DNA of 64,000 bases, taken from NCBI GenBank assembly GCA_963745755.1, contig CAVUYP010000001.1, positions 1,674,001 through 1,738,000 of the forward strand, in the 5' to 3' direction. Below are positions 1 through 9,290 of this stretch, in pieces. Source of the DNA: RHKX01 sp963745755. GTDB lineage: Bacteria; Actinomycetota; Thermoleophilia; Solirubrobacterales; 70-9. Under the pieces are notes generated by a model that was not told the DNA's origin, searched no databases, and saw only the letters and a program-made list of their open reading frames with translations. Each line of letters starts with the position of its first letter. Position 1 is the stretch's first letter. Made by a program: the position numbers and the translations under genes.

Positions 1-895
1 GGTGCGCCTCAGCGACGTCCGAAAGTCCGTATCTACCACCGATCACGACCTCGAGTTTGCCGGATGCGACGGCTTCGAGCAGTTCGGTGATGCCGCGCTC
101 GAGCAGATCGGGCCGCTGGAGGAGGTGAACGAGCCAGAAACCGACGACCGCGCGGCTGGTCCGCATCAGCTTCTGGGACATGACCTGGTTGGGCTCGCGC
201 GAGGCGATCCCGAAGGTGACGAGGCGGCCGAACGGGGCAAGGACCGACAGGCATGCATCGAAGGCGTCGCCGCCGGACATCTCGAGGACGACGTCGACCT
301 GCTTGCCGTCGTTGGCCTCGAGGATCGCCGCGGCGAGATCGTCGCAGCGGGAGTCGACGCCGACGTCGGCACCGAGCCGCTGCGCGAGCTCGCGCTTTTC
401 GGCAGTCGAGGCCAGGGCGATGACGCGGCCGGCGCCGATCCGCTTCGCGAGCTGGACGGCGAGCGTCCCGGTGCCGCCTCCGGCGGCCTCGACGACGACG
501 CTCTCGCCGCGCTCGAGCCGGCTGCTGATCCGCAACAGCGTCCACGCGGTGAGGCCCTGGAGGAGCACGCCGGCGGCCTGATCGTCGGAGACCTCGTCGG
601 GGATCGGGACGAGCGCCGCCCGGGGCACGCTGACCTTCTCGGCGTAGCCGCCGTTGGCCAGCATCGCGGCGACGCGGCGGCCATCGGCAGTCCGGCCGGC
701 GATCTCGCCACCCGGGATCAGCGGCAGCTCGGCCTTCGCCAGGTAGTCGTTCTCGCGCTGATGGGTGTCGGCGAAGTTCATGCCGGCCCGGGCGACCTCG
801 ACGACGACCTCGTCGGTGCCGGCCACGGGGTCGTCGAGCTCGACGACCTGGAGTACCTCCGGTCCGCCGAACTCCTGAATCTGGACTGCGCGCAT
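1..895 (-). CDS. zinc-type alcohol dehydrogenase / NADPH:quinone oxidoreductase, C-terminus outside window
   Basis: This is a quinone oxidoreductase-like member of the medium-chain dehydrogenase superfamily, probably cytosolic and NADPH dependent. The reverse strand reads from ATG at 895 (MRAVQIQEFGGPEVLQVVEL) without a stop to the window edge, so the gene is incomplete (298 codons seen). The N-terminal GroES-like fold is followed by the usual EAAGGGTGTLAVQLAKRIGA segment of the nucleotide-binding Rossmann domain, and later by LASTAEKRELAQRLGADVGV. No zinc-ligand cysteine cluster was seen, which favours the zinc-free quinone oxidoreductase branch. The substrate cannot be told from sequence. 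Long antisense frames over the same bases are shadows. Confidence 0.88.
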   Translation of the reverse strand, partial: MRAVQIQEFGGPEVLQVVELDDPVAGTDEVVVEVARAGMNFADTHQRENDYLAKAELPLIPGGEIAGRTADGRRVAAMLANGGYAEKVSVPRAALVPIPDEVSDDQAAGVLLQGLTAWTLLRISSRLERGESVVVEAAGGGTGTLAVQLAKRIGAGRVIALASTAEKRELAQRLGADVGVDSRCDDLAAAILEANDGKQVDVVLEMSGGDAFDACLSVLAPFGRLVTFGIASREPNQVMSQKLMRTSRAVVGFWLVHLLQRPDLLERGITELLEAVASGKLEVVIGGRYGLSDVAEAH

Positions 896-941
896 CGGCG
901 AGAGTCTGACGGCTCGCGCCCCCCGGCGGCGGTGCGCGTCC

Positions 942-2769
942 CTAGCGGCGCCGTTTGACGGTGAGCAGGCGATCGCCGCGGACCCGCTTCATCCGGGTCT
1001 TGCCGCCGCCCGGCCAGCGAACGACGAGGCGCCGCGCGACCGGCGCCTTGCCGAGCCCGAAGTAGAGCCGATAGTGGCCCTGCGAGTGGCGGGCGTCGTC
1101 GTTCTGGCCGACCCACTGGGTGATGGGCCGGCTGCCCCTGCGGGCCTGGACGGTCGCGCTGGCACCGATCGCCTCACGGTTGATCGCCGCGCCGCGCAGG
1201 TCGACCTCGAGCCAGTGCCCGGCGCGGGTCACGTTGCGGCGGCGGACGATCCGGCTGCGCGGCGAGAACTCCCGCTTCGAGGTCGCGATCAGCGGGTCGC
1301 GCCGCCCGTCGTTGTCGTAGTCCATCCACTCGGCGATCGCATAGCCGGTCCGTTTCAGGCTCAGCGCGCCGGTCGGGACGTACTTGCCGCGGCGGCGATC
1401 CCAGCGGTAGACGCCCTGCGGGGCGAAGCCGATGTCGAGGCGGCCGTCGTTGTCGTAGTCGACGAACGAACCGGCGGCCGCGTCGCGCGGCAGCCCGAGG
1501 CGGCCGCGAACCGGCCGGAGGTTGCCGTGCCGGTTCGCAAGGATGCGGACGCGGCGCCCGCCGCTCAGCAGCACGTCCAGCGTCCCCGAGTTGTCGTAGT
1601 CGCCGAGCGCGATCTGGGCGGCGTCCGCCCCCGCCCCGATCACCTGCGAGCGACCCCAGAACCCGTGGTTCGACCTCCAGACCTCGAGCCCGCGTCCGGT
1701 CACGACGAGCAGCGCCGGCGGACCGCGATCGAGCTGTGCCCAGCGATAGGCGGTGCCGGTGACCGGCGGCGCCGGCACCTCGATGAACCCGCCGCGAAAC
1801 ACCTGCGCGAACAGCCGCGGGTCGCGGCCCTCGCAGGTCGTCAGCAGGTCGAGCTTGCCGCCGCCGTCGGCGTCGGCGTAGGACGCCGCCCGGCCGCGGC
1901 AACTCCCCTTGTAGATGCCGCTGACGGCGATGTCGTTCCCGTAGCCGCCGCCCCCTCCCGGAGACCAGCAGCTGATCCTCGACGTAGCCGAGGAAGCGGG
2001 GGCTGGCGATGCCGCCGCCGAGCCCGCCGGTCGAGACGAAGACGTCCTGGGCGCGGTTGCCGGCGACGTCGGCGAAGGCGAGCGCGTGGCGGTCGCGGAG
2101 CTTGAACTGAAAGCTCCGCCCGTCCGGCGAGACGCTCCGCGTCCCGACCTTGATCTGGCCGGGGTCGACGACGCCGGCGCCGGCGTCGGCGAACTGGAAC
2201 TGGATCGGCAGGTCGGCGAGGCCGTTGGAGGCCACCGTCACCTCGCCGCCCGGCGCCAGGGTGAAGTCGAGGAACGGCCGGTTGTCGGCGTCGCTGCCGA
2301 TCGTCGCCTCGGCGTCGCGCTGCGAGCGGATCGTCATCTTCCTCGTCATCAGCTTCAGGCGGCCGGTCGCGGTCAGCCCGGTCGAGACGATGTGCAGTCG
2401 CCCGGCGTCGCCGGGCTCGTCGCTCGGCCAGATGTAGACCCCCGGCTCGGACTCGTCGGAGGGCGGGGCGAGCAGGTCGAGGCCGGGGAAGCGGGCGTCG
2501 GGACCGAGGCCGATCACGTTGATCTCGTTGGCGAAGCGGTTGCCGCGGCGGTTGCGCAGGAAGACCGACCGGAACTTGTGGTTGGCCGTGAAGATGTCCT
2601 GCCAGCCGTCGAGGTCGGGGTCGGCGACGCCGATGTCGAACAGGCGCTTGCCGGAGATGTCGGCCCGCACCGGCGAGGCGAAGCGCGGCTTCGCGGCCGG
2701 CGCCAGGGCAGGCGTCGCCGCCGCGACGGCGATCGCGCCCGCACAGCCGATCAAGGATCTCCAACCCAC
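942..2769 (-). pseudogene. secreted FG-GAP/VCBS repeat protein with C-terminal ASPIC/UnbV domain, frameshifted
   Basis: An exported beta-propeller-like protein whose frame breaks once. A GTG at 2769 opens a signal peptide (MGWRSLIGCAGAIAVAAATP) and then FG-GAP motifs such as VADPDLDGWQDIF. The frame runs to about 1962, where a C/G-rich run (1951-1965) needs a one-base correction. Reading then continues to the stop at 942 with more repeats (ALGDYDNSGTLDVLL, SFVDYDNDGRLDIGF, EWMDYDNDGRRDPLI) and the ASPIC/UnbV region (WLEVDLRG, then LGKAPVARRLVVRWPGG). Repaired, the product is about 609 residues. The D-x-D-x-D-G loops probably bind calcium. The ligand and role are unknown. Because both halves are well kept, a base-calling error is at least as likely as true decay. 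Confidence 0.8.
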
Positions 2770-2814
2770 ACCGGAAGCGTAATCGGGCGGCACTGCCGCT
2801 AGAGTGCCGCGGCC

Positions 2815-3723
2815 GTGGCCCTGACCGTCGTCGGATCCATCGCCTTCGACGCCGTACGGACCCCGTTCGGCGAGCGCGAGCGCATGCTCGGCGGCTCGGC
2901 GAGCCATTTCGCGCTCGCCGCCAGCTTCTTCACCGACGTCCGCATCGTCGGCCCGGTCGGCGACGACTTCGGGCCCGCCGAGATCGGCGTCCTCGAGTCG
3001 CACGGGATCTCGACGGTCGACGTCGAGCACGTCGCCGGCGGTCGCACCTTCTTCTGGCGCGGCCACTACGACCACGACATGAACATCGCCCATACCGACG
3101 ACACCCAGCTCAACGTCTTCGCCGACTTCGTCCCGAAGCTCTGCGAGGAGAACCGCGCCGCGGAGATGCTGTTCCTGGGCAACATCCAGCCGCAGCTGCA
3201 GGGTCAGGTGCGGGCCGAGGCGTCGGCAGCCAGGTTCGTCGCGCTCGACTCGATGAACCTCTGGATCGAGACCGCCAAGGACGCCCTGCTGGCGGTGATC
3301 GGCGAGATCGACTGCGTGCTCCTCAACGACGCCGAGCTGCGGATGCTCACCGATGAGCCGAACCTCGTCGTCGCCGCCCACGCGATCATGGAACACGGCC
3401 CGACGATCGTCGTCGTCAAGCGCGGTGAGTACGGCGCCGCCCTCTTCACCGGCAACGACACCTTCGCGATGCCGGCCCTGCCGATCGCCGAGGTGCGCGA
3501 CCCGACCGGCGCCGGCGATTCCTTCGCCGGCGGCTTCCTCGGCTTCCTCGACGGCCTCGGCGCCCACAGCCCGAGCAACGGCGAGCTCCGCCAGGCGATG
3601 GTCCGCGGCTCGGCGATGGCCTCCTTCAACGTCGAGGACTTCGGCACCGAGCGCGTCCGCCGCCTCGACCGCGACGAGATCGACGCCCGCGTCGCCGCCT
3701 TCAAGGACCTGACCCACTTCTAG
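2815..3723 (+). CDS. PfkB/ribokinase-family carbohydrate kinase
   Basis: An ATP-dependent kinase of the ribokinase (PfkB) family, expected in the cytosol. The 302-residue product starts at GTG 2815. It carries the family's N-terminal glycine pair region (MLGGSASHFA, about residues 24-33) and the C-terminal PfkB signature DPTGAGDSF at 229-237, in which Asp235 would be the catalytic base and the GAG the anion hole. The sugar-binding lid is replaced by an unusual stretch rich in His and Asp (WRGHYDHDMNIAHTDD, about 80-95), so the substrate (sugar, nucleoside or other) is not predictable. It is divergent from the FG-GAP gene, with 45 bp between the two starts, so a shared control region is likely. 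Confidence 0.88.
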   Translation: MALTVVGSIAFDAVRTPFGERERMLGGSASHFALAASFFTDVRIVGPVGDDFGPAEIGVLESHGISTVDVEHVAGGRTFFWRGHYDHDMNIAHTDDTQLNVFADFVPKLCEENRAAEMLFLGNIQPQLQGQVRAEASAARFVALDSMNLWIETAKDALLAVIGEIDCVLLNDAELRMLTDEPNLVVAAHAIMEHGPTIVVVKRGEYGAALFTGNDTFAMPALPIAEVRDPTGAGDSFAGGFLGFLDGLGAHSPSNGELRQAMVRGSAMASFNVEDFGTERVRRLDRDEIDARVAAFKDLTHF

Positions 3724-3771
3724 GCCACGGTCCGGCGGGGGCGCCCCCGCAACGCCTGGGCTTCCTCCAGG

Positions 3772-4683
3772 ATGGTGGAGGAATCACAGACGCTGACGCT
3801 GCGGATCGCCGCGCTCGCCCGCGCCCAGCACGGCGTGGTCGCCCGGCGCCAGCTGCTCGGGCTCGGGGCGAGCTCCTCGTCGATCGCGGCCCGCGTGCAT
3901 TCCGGCCACCTGCATCCGTTGCACCGCGGCGTCTACGCGGTCGGCCACCGGCGGCTGGACCGCGAGGGCGTTCTGCTCGCGGCCGTCCTCGCCTGCCCGC
4001 CGGGATCGGCGCTCAGCCACGGCTCAGCCGGGCAGCACCGGGGGTTGATCGACCGCCGCGAACGGCTTGCGCTGCACGTCACCGTCCCCGGCGCGAACGC
4101 GCTCTCGGTGCGGGGGATCGTTACCCACACCGCCCGCAGCCTCGACCGCCGCGACGTCGGCATCCATCGCGGCGTCCCCACGACCTCCGCCACCAGGACG
4201 GTCTGGGACCTGGCGACGGTGCTGGGGCCGCAGCAGCTGCGGCGTGCGTTCGAGCAAGCCGAGAAGCTGCGCGTCCTCGACCGCGAGCGGCTGCGGGCGC
4301 TGCGGGCGGCGGCTCCGTCGCGGCGCGGCGCGGCGGTGATCCGCGGCCTTCTCGAGGAGGCGCCGCTGCCGCTCGCGGAGACGAGGTCGCGTCTCGAGGA
4401 GCTGATCCTCGAGACCTGCCGAGACCACTCGCTGCCGCTGCCCGCCGTCAACGTGCCGCTGCTCGGCTACGAGGTGGACCTGCTCTGGGAGCGGCAGCGG
4501 CTCATCGTCGAGGCCGACGGCGGCGACCACCTGACGGCCCGGCAGCGCGACCGCGACAACGAGCGCGACGCGCGGCTCGGACGCGCCGGCTACCTGGTCC
4601 GCCGCTACGGGCGCCGGCCGATCACCGAAGGCGACGCCGTTGCCGCCGAGATCGCCGCGATTCTCGCCGAGCGAGGCGGGTAG
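3772..4683 (+). CDS. AbiEi-type antitoxin domain fused to DUF559 (Vsr-like nuclease fold) protein
   Basis: A 303-residue protein joining two recognisable parts. Residues 8-60 resemble the winged-helix domain of AbiEi-family (type IV) antitoxins (RIAALARAQHGVVARRQL, then HPLHRGVYAVG). Residues about 210-300 resemble DUF559, a relative of very-short-patch-repair endonucleases: EVDLLW with Glu234 and Asp236, LIVEADGG with Glu247 and Asp249, then His253 and a basic tail. The acidic residues fit a PD-(D/E)XK-like metal site. No partner toxin of AbiEii type lies beside it. It stands alone between a kinase and citrate synthase. From memory, such proteins are common and multicopy in soil Actinomycetota, and their function is not established. 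Start ATG 3772 follows a purine-rich stretch. Confidence 0.75.
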   Translation: MVEESQTLTLRIAALARAQHGVVARRQLLGLGASSSSIAARVHSGHLHPLHRGVYAVGHRRLDREGVLLAAVLACPPGSALSHGSAGQHRGLIDRRERLALHVTVPGANALSVRGIVTHTARSLDRRDVGIHRGVPTTSATRTVWDLATVLGPQQLRRAFEQAEKLRVLDRERLRALRAAAPSRRGAAVIRGLLEEAPLPLAETRSRLEELILETCRDHSLPLPAVNVPLLGYEVDLLWERQRLIVEADGGDHLTARQRDRDNERDARLGRAGYLVRRYGRRPITEGDAVAAEIAAILAERGG

Positions 4684-4738
4684 ATCGATGCTGGGATACT
4701 AGGCTCGAGCTTTGGAGATTCCGATCGAGGAGAGACCA

Positions 4739-6088
4739 GTGGCAGACACTCTCAGCATCACCGACAACCGCACCGGGAAGACCTACGAGGTCGATATCAC
4801 CGACGAGACGATCAAGGGCATCGACCTGCGCCAGATCAAGGTCAACGAGGACGACTTCGGGATGATGACCTACGACCCCGGCTACACGAACACCGCCTCG
4901 TGCCGCTCGGCGATCACCTACATCGACGGCGACGCGGGGATCCTCCAACATCGCGGCTACTCGATCGAGGAGCTCTGCGAGAAGTCGTCCTACCTCGAGG
5001 TCGCCTACCTGCTGATCTTCGGCGAGCTCCCGACCGAGAAGCAGCTCGAGCGCTGGGTCTACGACGTCACCCACCACACCTTCGTCCACGAGGACATGAA
5101 GGCCTTCTACGGCGGCTTCCGCCACGACGCCCACCCGATGGGAATCCTGCTCGCCGGCGTCGGCGCGATGTCGACGTTCTACCCCGACGCCAAGGAGATC
5201 AGCGACGAGGAGGAACGCTACATGGCGGCGATCAGGCTGATCGCGAAGATGCCGACGCTCGCCGCCTTCTCCTACCGCCACAGCCTCGGCCTGCCCTACG
5301 TATATCCCGACAACGAGCTCGACTACGCGAGCAACTTCCTGGGGATGATGAGGAAGATGACCGAGGTCAAGTACGAGGCCGACCCGCGGCTCGCGAAGGC
5401 CCTCGACGTCCTCTTCATCCTCCACGCCGACCACGAGCAGAACTGCTCGACGGCCGCGGTCCGCGCCGTCGGCTCCTCGCAGGTCGACCCCTACTCGGCG
5501 GTGGCGGCCGGCGTCGCGGCGCTCTACGGGCCGCTGCACGGCGGCGCCAACGAGGCGGTGCTGAGGATGCTGCGACGAATCGAGAAGGTCGACAACATCC
5601 CCGGCTTCCTCGAGGGGGTCAAGAACCGCGACGAGAAGCTGATGGGCTTCGGCCACCGGGTCTACAAGAACTACGACCCGCGGGCGCGGATCATCAAGAA
5701 GCACGTCGACGAGGTCCTCGAGGTGACCGGCGGCGACAACCCGCTGCTCGAGATCGCCACCGAGCTCGAGAAGCACGCGCTCGACGACGACTACTTCACG
5801 TCCCGGAAGCTGTACCCGAACGTCGACTTCTACTCGGGATTGATCTATGAGGCGCTGGGGATCCCGAGCGGCATGTTCACGGTGATCTTCGCGATCCCGC
5901 GGACCGCCGGCTGGATCGCCCAGTGGATGGAGATGAACGGTGACTCCGAGCAGAAGATCGCGCGGCCGCGACAGATCTACACCGGCGAGCGTGACCGCGA
6001 CTACGTGCCGATGGCCGACCGCGACGGCCCGGAGAAGATCACCGGGCCGCCGGCCCGGCGGCCCGTCAAGGCGCGACGCGGCGCCTAG
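4739..6088 (+). CDS. gltA: citrate synthase
   Basis: Condenses oxaloacetate and acetyl-CoA to citrate, the entry step of the TCA cycle. I chose GTG 4739 (MADTLSITDNRTGKTYEVDI, 449 residues) over the upstream TTG at 4712 because GAGGAGAG lies 4-5 bases ahead of it. The catalytic triad of type II citrate synthases is present at nearly the family numbering: His267 in GPLHGGANEA, His306 in MGFGHRVYKNYDPRA and Asp363 in NVDFYSGLIYEALG. The length and the N-terminal beta-strand domain match hexameric bacterial enzymes. It is monocistronic as far as can be seen, on the same strand as the lipoylated 2-oxoglutarate dehydrogenase 11 kb downstream. Confidence 0.97.
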   Translation: MADTLSITDNRTGKTYEVDITDETIKGIDLRQIKVNEDDFGMMTYDPGYTNTASCRSAITYIDGDAGILQHRGYSIEELCEKSSYLEVAYLLIFGELPTEKQLERWVYDVTHHTFVHEDMKAFYGGFRHDAHPMGILLAGVGAMSTFYPDAKEISDEEERYMAAIRLIAKMPTLAAFSYRHSLGLPYVYPDNELDYASNFLGMMRKMTEVKYEADPRLAKALDVLFILHADHEQNCSTAAVRAVGSSQVDPYSAVAAGVAALYGPLHGGANEAVLRMLRRIEKVDNIPGFLEGVKNRDEKLMGFGHRVYKNYDPRARIIKKHVDEVLEVTGGDNPLLEIATELEKHALDDDYFTSRKLYPNVDFYSGLIYEALGIPSGMFTVIFAIPRTAGWIAQWMEMNGDSEQKIARPRQIYTGERDRDYVPMADRDGPEKITGPPARRPVKARRGA

Positions 6089-6322
6089 GTAATACCGACC
6101 GGATCCTCCGCTTCGCGTCCGGTCCGGCCGGTCAGCGCGGTGGTACGGACCGGGATGACATACGTCCTTGCCCCAGGCACCTGAAGGGTTGTCGAGATTG
6201 CCCGGGCGAGCGCGCCGCGAGGCCGAGGCGGCCGGCAGTCGCGCCGGTCGATTCGTCGCAGCCGGCGCGGAGCGATCGGGGCGCACCCACCGGCGGCCAC
6301 GCTCCAGGTACCCTCGGCTCCG

Positions 6323-6679
6323 ATGGGGTCCTTCAAGCTGACGATCCGAGACGGGCCGAAGGTCAGCCGCGAGAGGCACGAGAGCCTCGACGCGGCGATC
6401 GCGGCGCTGCGCGAGCACACCGAGCGGATCCGCTCCGAGGGGAACCTCGAGCCGGTCTCCGTGATCCGCGACTACGAGCCCGGCGATCTCGTTCGCGCCC
6501 GGCTCGAGATCTCGACCGGCGGCCCCTTCCGCGGCCGTGATGCCGGCATCGACGTGATGGGCGACGGCGGGCTGGTGCCGTTCCGCGGCGGCGTCTCCCG
6601 CAAGGAGCTCGACGCCGGCCGCGACCGGACCGCTTTCGCGGCGGTCGAGCAGGCGATGACCGAGGCGAGGACCGGATGA
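6323..6679 (+). CDS. conserved hypothetical protein, 118 residues
   Basis: Not recognised. The product (MGSFKLTIRDGPKVSRERHE...) has strand-rich edges (FKLTIRDG, ARLEISTGGPF) around a helix DAAIAALREHTERIRSEG, no transmembrane segment and no signal peptide. It reads like a small alpha/beta cytosolic protein. Its stop overlaps the next start (ATGA, 6676-6679), so the two are probably translationally coupled and may act together. The 234 bases upstream hold no gene. They are GC-rich with several short inverted repeats around 6093-6160 that may end the citrate synthase transcript. Confidence 0.75.
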   Translation: MGSFKLTIRDGPKVSRERHESLDAAIAALREHTERIRSEGNLEPVSVIRDYEPGDLVRARLEISTGGPFRGRDAGIDVMGDGGLVPFRGGVSRKELDAGRDRTAFAAVEQAMTEARTG

Positions 6680-7014
6680 GCCCCGGCAGCGGCCGCGGCC
6701 ACGGCACGTCGGAGCAAGGCGGCAAGCCGGTCGGCCGCCGGGTGCCGCTGCCGCGCGGCGCCGAGCGCCCGATCACCGTCTTCATCAACGGCTCCGAGCA
6801 GGCCGAGGGGACCGACTACGACATCGCCAACGGCACGGTGATCTTCCACGAGCCGATCGTCAAGGAGGACCTGAGCCAGCTCGGCGCCTTCCGCAAGCTC
6901 GGCCTCGGCCTCGGCCTCGTCGGTACCTACCAGAAGAACGAGGTCGTGGACGTCCAGTACCGGGTCGAGGGGCGCACGCAGCTCGCCTCCGACCTCGAGG
7001 TCATCCCCGACTAG
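6676..7014 (+). CDS. conserved hypothetical beta-rich protein, 112 residues
   Basis: Not recognised. After a disordered Gly/Ser/Pro-rich start (residues 1-28) the chain becomes beta-strand rich: ITVFINGSEQAEGTDYDIANGTVIFHEP, then VGTYQKNEVVDVQYRVEG. The pattern of 'name of a quantity, then a default expression' strands recalls small beta-sandwich proteins seen in phage-tail-like or adaptor proteins, but no phage genes are near, so I do not claim that. It shares four bases with the preceding gene and so belongs to a two-gene unit. Confidence 0.72.
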   Translation: MSPGSGRGHGTSEQGGKPVGRRVPLPRGAERPITVFINGSEQAEGTDYDIANGTVIFHEPIVKEDLSQLGAFRKLGLGLGLVGTYQKNEVVDVQYRVEGRTQLASDLEVIPD

Positions 7015-7092
7015 CCGCCGAGGATCCGCGCCTTCTCGCGCTCGAACTCCGCTCGGTCAGGGCCCCGGAGTCGGGATGCGCCGGCGGTCGGC

Positions 7093-8076
7093 CTACCCGA
7101 GCCCGGAGAGCGCCGCGACCCGGTCCTTGTGTTGAACGGCGGTGCCGAACAGCTGCGCGTCGGCCCGGGCCCGCTTGAGCAGAAAGTGGAGGTCGTGCTC
7201 CCAGGTGAAGCCGATCCCGCCGTGGACCTGGATCGACGCCTTGCAGACGTCCCAGGCCGCCTCCGAGGCGCGCGCCTTGGCCATCGCCGCGGCCAGCGGC
7301 AGGGATTCGGGCTCGGCGTCGGCGGCCCAGGCCGCTGCGTAGGTCAGCGAGCGGGCCTCCTCGATGTCGTAGACCATCTTCGCGCAAGCGTGGGAGACGC
7401 CCTGATAGGCGCCGATCTGGCGCCCGAACTGCTCCCGCTCCTTGGCGTACTCGACCGCCATGTCCATCGCCCGCTGCCCGATCCCGACCAGCTCGGCGGC
7501 GACCGCGACGACCATCCGGTCGGCGGCCGCGCCGGCGTCGCCGGGGAGCGGCTCGCCGGCGCCCGCCGTCAGCCGCGAGTAGCGGCGCGTCTGGTCGATC
7601 AGCTCGAGCGGCTCGAGGGTCGCGTCGGTGGCGGCGATGAGCCGCGGACCGTCGGCCGCGAAGACGACGATCGCCGCTGCGCCGTCGGCATCGAGGACGA
7701 CGGCATCGTCGCCGACCGCTCCCCGCGCCGCGCCGGAGGCGACCCCGGGGAGATGCTCGGCCTTCTGCTCGTCCGATCCGGCGCCCTCGATGACGAGGCC
7801 GGCGGCCGCGTTGGCGAGGAACGGGAGCGGCGCGCAGGCGAAGCCGAGCTCCTCGCAGAGGACGACCAGCTCGACCATCCCCAGCCCCTGGCCGCCGAAC
7901 TCCTCGGCGACCGCGATTCCCGGCCAGCCGAGCTCGGAGACCTCGGACCAGAGGGCGTCCTCGTAGGTGCCGGCCTCGGCGAGCTCGCGGACCTTGTCGG
8001 GCTTGAAGCGGGAGGCGAGGAACTGCCTCGCCGTCTCCTTGATCTCGGCCTGTTCGTCGTTGAAGTCGAAACGCAT
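7093..8076 (-). CDS. acyl-CoA dehydrogenase, short subunit of a heteromeric pair
   Basis: A flavin-dependent acyl-CoA dehydrogenase family protein, 327 residues from ATG 8076. The N-terminal helical domain (MRFDFNDEQAEIKETARQFL) and the C-terminal domain with QVHGGIGFTWEHDLHF (about 288-303) are clear. The middle beta-domain is short and lacks the usual first signature around the flavin, so this subunit alone may not hold FAD normally. It lies 16 bp behind the next-listed 378-residue subunit on the same strand. Paired, unequal subunits of this sort form alpha2beta2 enzymes in mycobacterial sterol side-chain oxidation (ChsE complexes), and I infer the same layout here. The acyl substrate is unknown. 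Confidence 0.88.
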   Translation of the reverse strand: MRFDFNDEQAEIKETARQFLASRFKPDKVRELAEAGTYEDALWSEVSELGWPGIAVAEEFGGQGLGMVELVVLCEELGFACAPLPFLANAAAGLVIEGAGSDEQKAEHLPGVASGAARGAVGDDAVVLDADGAAAIVVFAADGPRLIAATDATLEPLELIDQTRRYSRLTAGAGEPLPGDAGAAADRMVVAVAAELVGIGQRAMDMAVEYAKEREQFGRQIGAYQGVSHACAKMVYDIEEARSLTYAAAWAADAEPESLPLAAAMAKARASEAAWDVCKASIQVHGGIGFTWEHDLHFLLKRARADAQLFGTAVQHKDRVAALSGLG

Positions 8077-8092
8077 TCTTCTCTCCTTGCCC

Positions 8093-9229
8093 TTACCTGA
8101 GCCGGGGTAGGCCGAGCACCCGCTCGGCGATGATGTTCTTCATCACCTCGGTGGTGCCACCCTCGATCGAGTTGGCGCGGCTGCGCAGCATCCGGTAGGT
8201 CCACGGCGTGCCGCGCTCGAGCCCTTCGGGGCCGAGGATGTCGCAGGCGAGCTCGGTCAGCGACTGGTTGAGCGTGGCCCACTCCCACTTGCCGATCGAT
8301 CCCTCCGGGCCGGGAATACCGGTCTTCATCTGCGCGGTCATCGCCCGCATGCCGCCGAGTCGCAACGCCTCGCAGCCGATCAGCAGGTCGGCAACCCTGG
8401 TGCGGATCTCGGGATCGTCCTCGAGGTCGTGCTCCTTGACGACCTCGATCAGCTGCCCGAGGTCGCGCGAGACGGCGACCGCAGCGCCGCCGCCGAGGCC
8501 GGCGCGCTCGTTCATCAGCGTCGTGATCGCGACCATCCAACCGTTGCCCTCGCCGCCGACGAGGTTCTCGTCGGGGACGAACGCCTCCTCGAAGAAGACC
8601 TCGTTGAACTCCGCCTCGCCGGTGATCTGGACCAGCGGCCGGATCTCGACGCCGTCCTGCTCCATGTCGCAGATGAAGTAGGTGAGGCCCTTGTGCTTGG
8701 CGACCTCGGTGTTCGTGCGGGCGACGAGCATGCACCACTTCGACTCGTGCGCGAACGTCGTCCAGACCTTCTGGCCGGTCACCTTCCAGCCGCCGTCGAC
8801 CTTGACCGCCTTCGTCTTCAGCGACGCGAGGTCCGAGCCCGACTCGGGCTCGGAGAATCCCTGGCACCAGATCTCCTCGCCGCTCAGGATCGGCTCCAGC
8901 CAGCGTTCCTTCTGCTCGTCGCTGCCGTGGGCCATGATCACCGGCCCGCCCATGACGAGGCCGAGGATGTTGGCGGGCGCCGGGGTGTCGGCGCGAGCCA
9001 TCTCGCTCGAGAAGATCGCCTGCTCGATCAGCGTCGCGCCGCGGCCGCCGAACTCCTTCGGCCAGGAGATGCCGGCCCAGCCGCCCTCGTGCAGCTTCCG
9101 CTGCCATTCGCGGCGGAACGTGAAGGCCGCCTCGTCACCGTGCGGCTCGCGGCCGGGGTGGTTGGCCTCGAGCCAGGAGCGGACCTCGTCGCGAAAGGCC
9201 TCCTCGGACTCGTTCAGGGTCAGATCCAC
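8093..9229 (-). CDS. acyl-CoA dehydrogenase, long subunit of a heteromeric pair
   Basis: First gene of the leftward pair, 378 residues from ATG 9229. It shows the complete middle-domain signature (QGFSEPESGSDLASLKTKA, about 123-141) that the downstream subunit lacks, and a C-terminal FAD-contact segment SIEGGTTEVMKNIIAERVLG. It introduces the alpha,beta double bond in an acyl-CoA thioester and passes electrons to electron-transfer flavoprotein. Complementary signatures in the two neighbours are the best evidence that they form one enzyme. The upstream gene (AGPS-like) is on the same strand, 61 bp away, so all three may be co-transcribed. Confidence 0.9.
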   Translation of the reverse strand: MDLTLNESEEAFRDEVRSWLEANHPGREPHGDEAAFTFRREWQRKLHEGGWAGISWPKEFGGRGATLIEQAIFSSEMARADTPAPANILGLVMGGPVIMAHGSDEQKERWLEPILSGEEIWCQGFSEPESGSDLASLKTKAVKVDGGWKVTGQKVWTTFAHESKWCMLVARTNTEVAKHKGLTYFICDMEQDGVEIRPLVQITGEAEFNEVFFEEAFVPDENLVGGEGNGWMVAITTLMNERAGLGGGAAVAVSRDLGQLIEVVKEHDLEDDPEIRTRVADLLIGCEALRLGGMRAMTAQMKTGIPGPEGSIGKWEWATLNQSLTELACDILGPEGLERGTPWTYRMLRSRANSIEGGTTEVMKNIIAERVLGLPRLR

Positions 9230-9290
9230 CTGTTCTCTCCTCCTCGCCGGTCGCTTCGAGCCGGAAACCGGCTCCAGGGGTCCGGCAAAC

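Noticed and set aside
3735..3750. GCGGGGGCGCCCCCGC palindrome after the PfkB gene
   Set aside because: A perfect palindrome without loop bases and without a T-run. It may aid termination but is not a convincing terminator.
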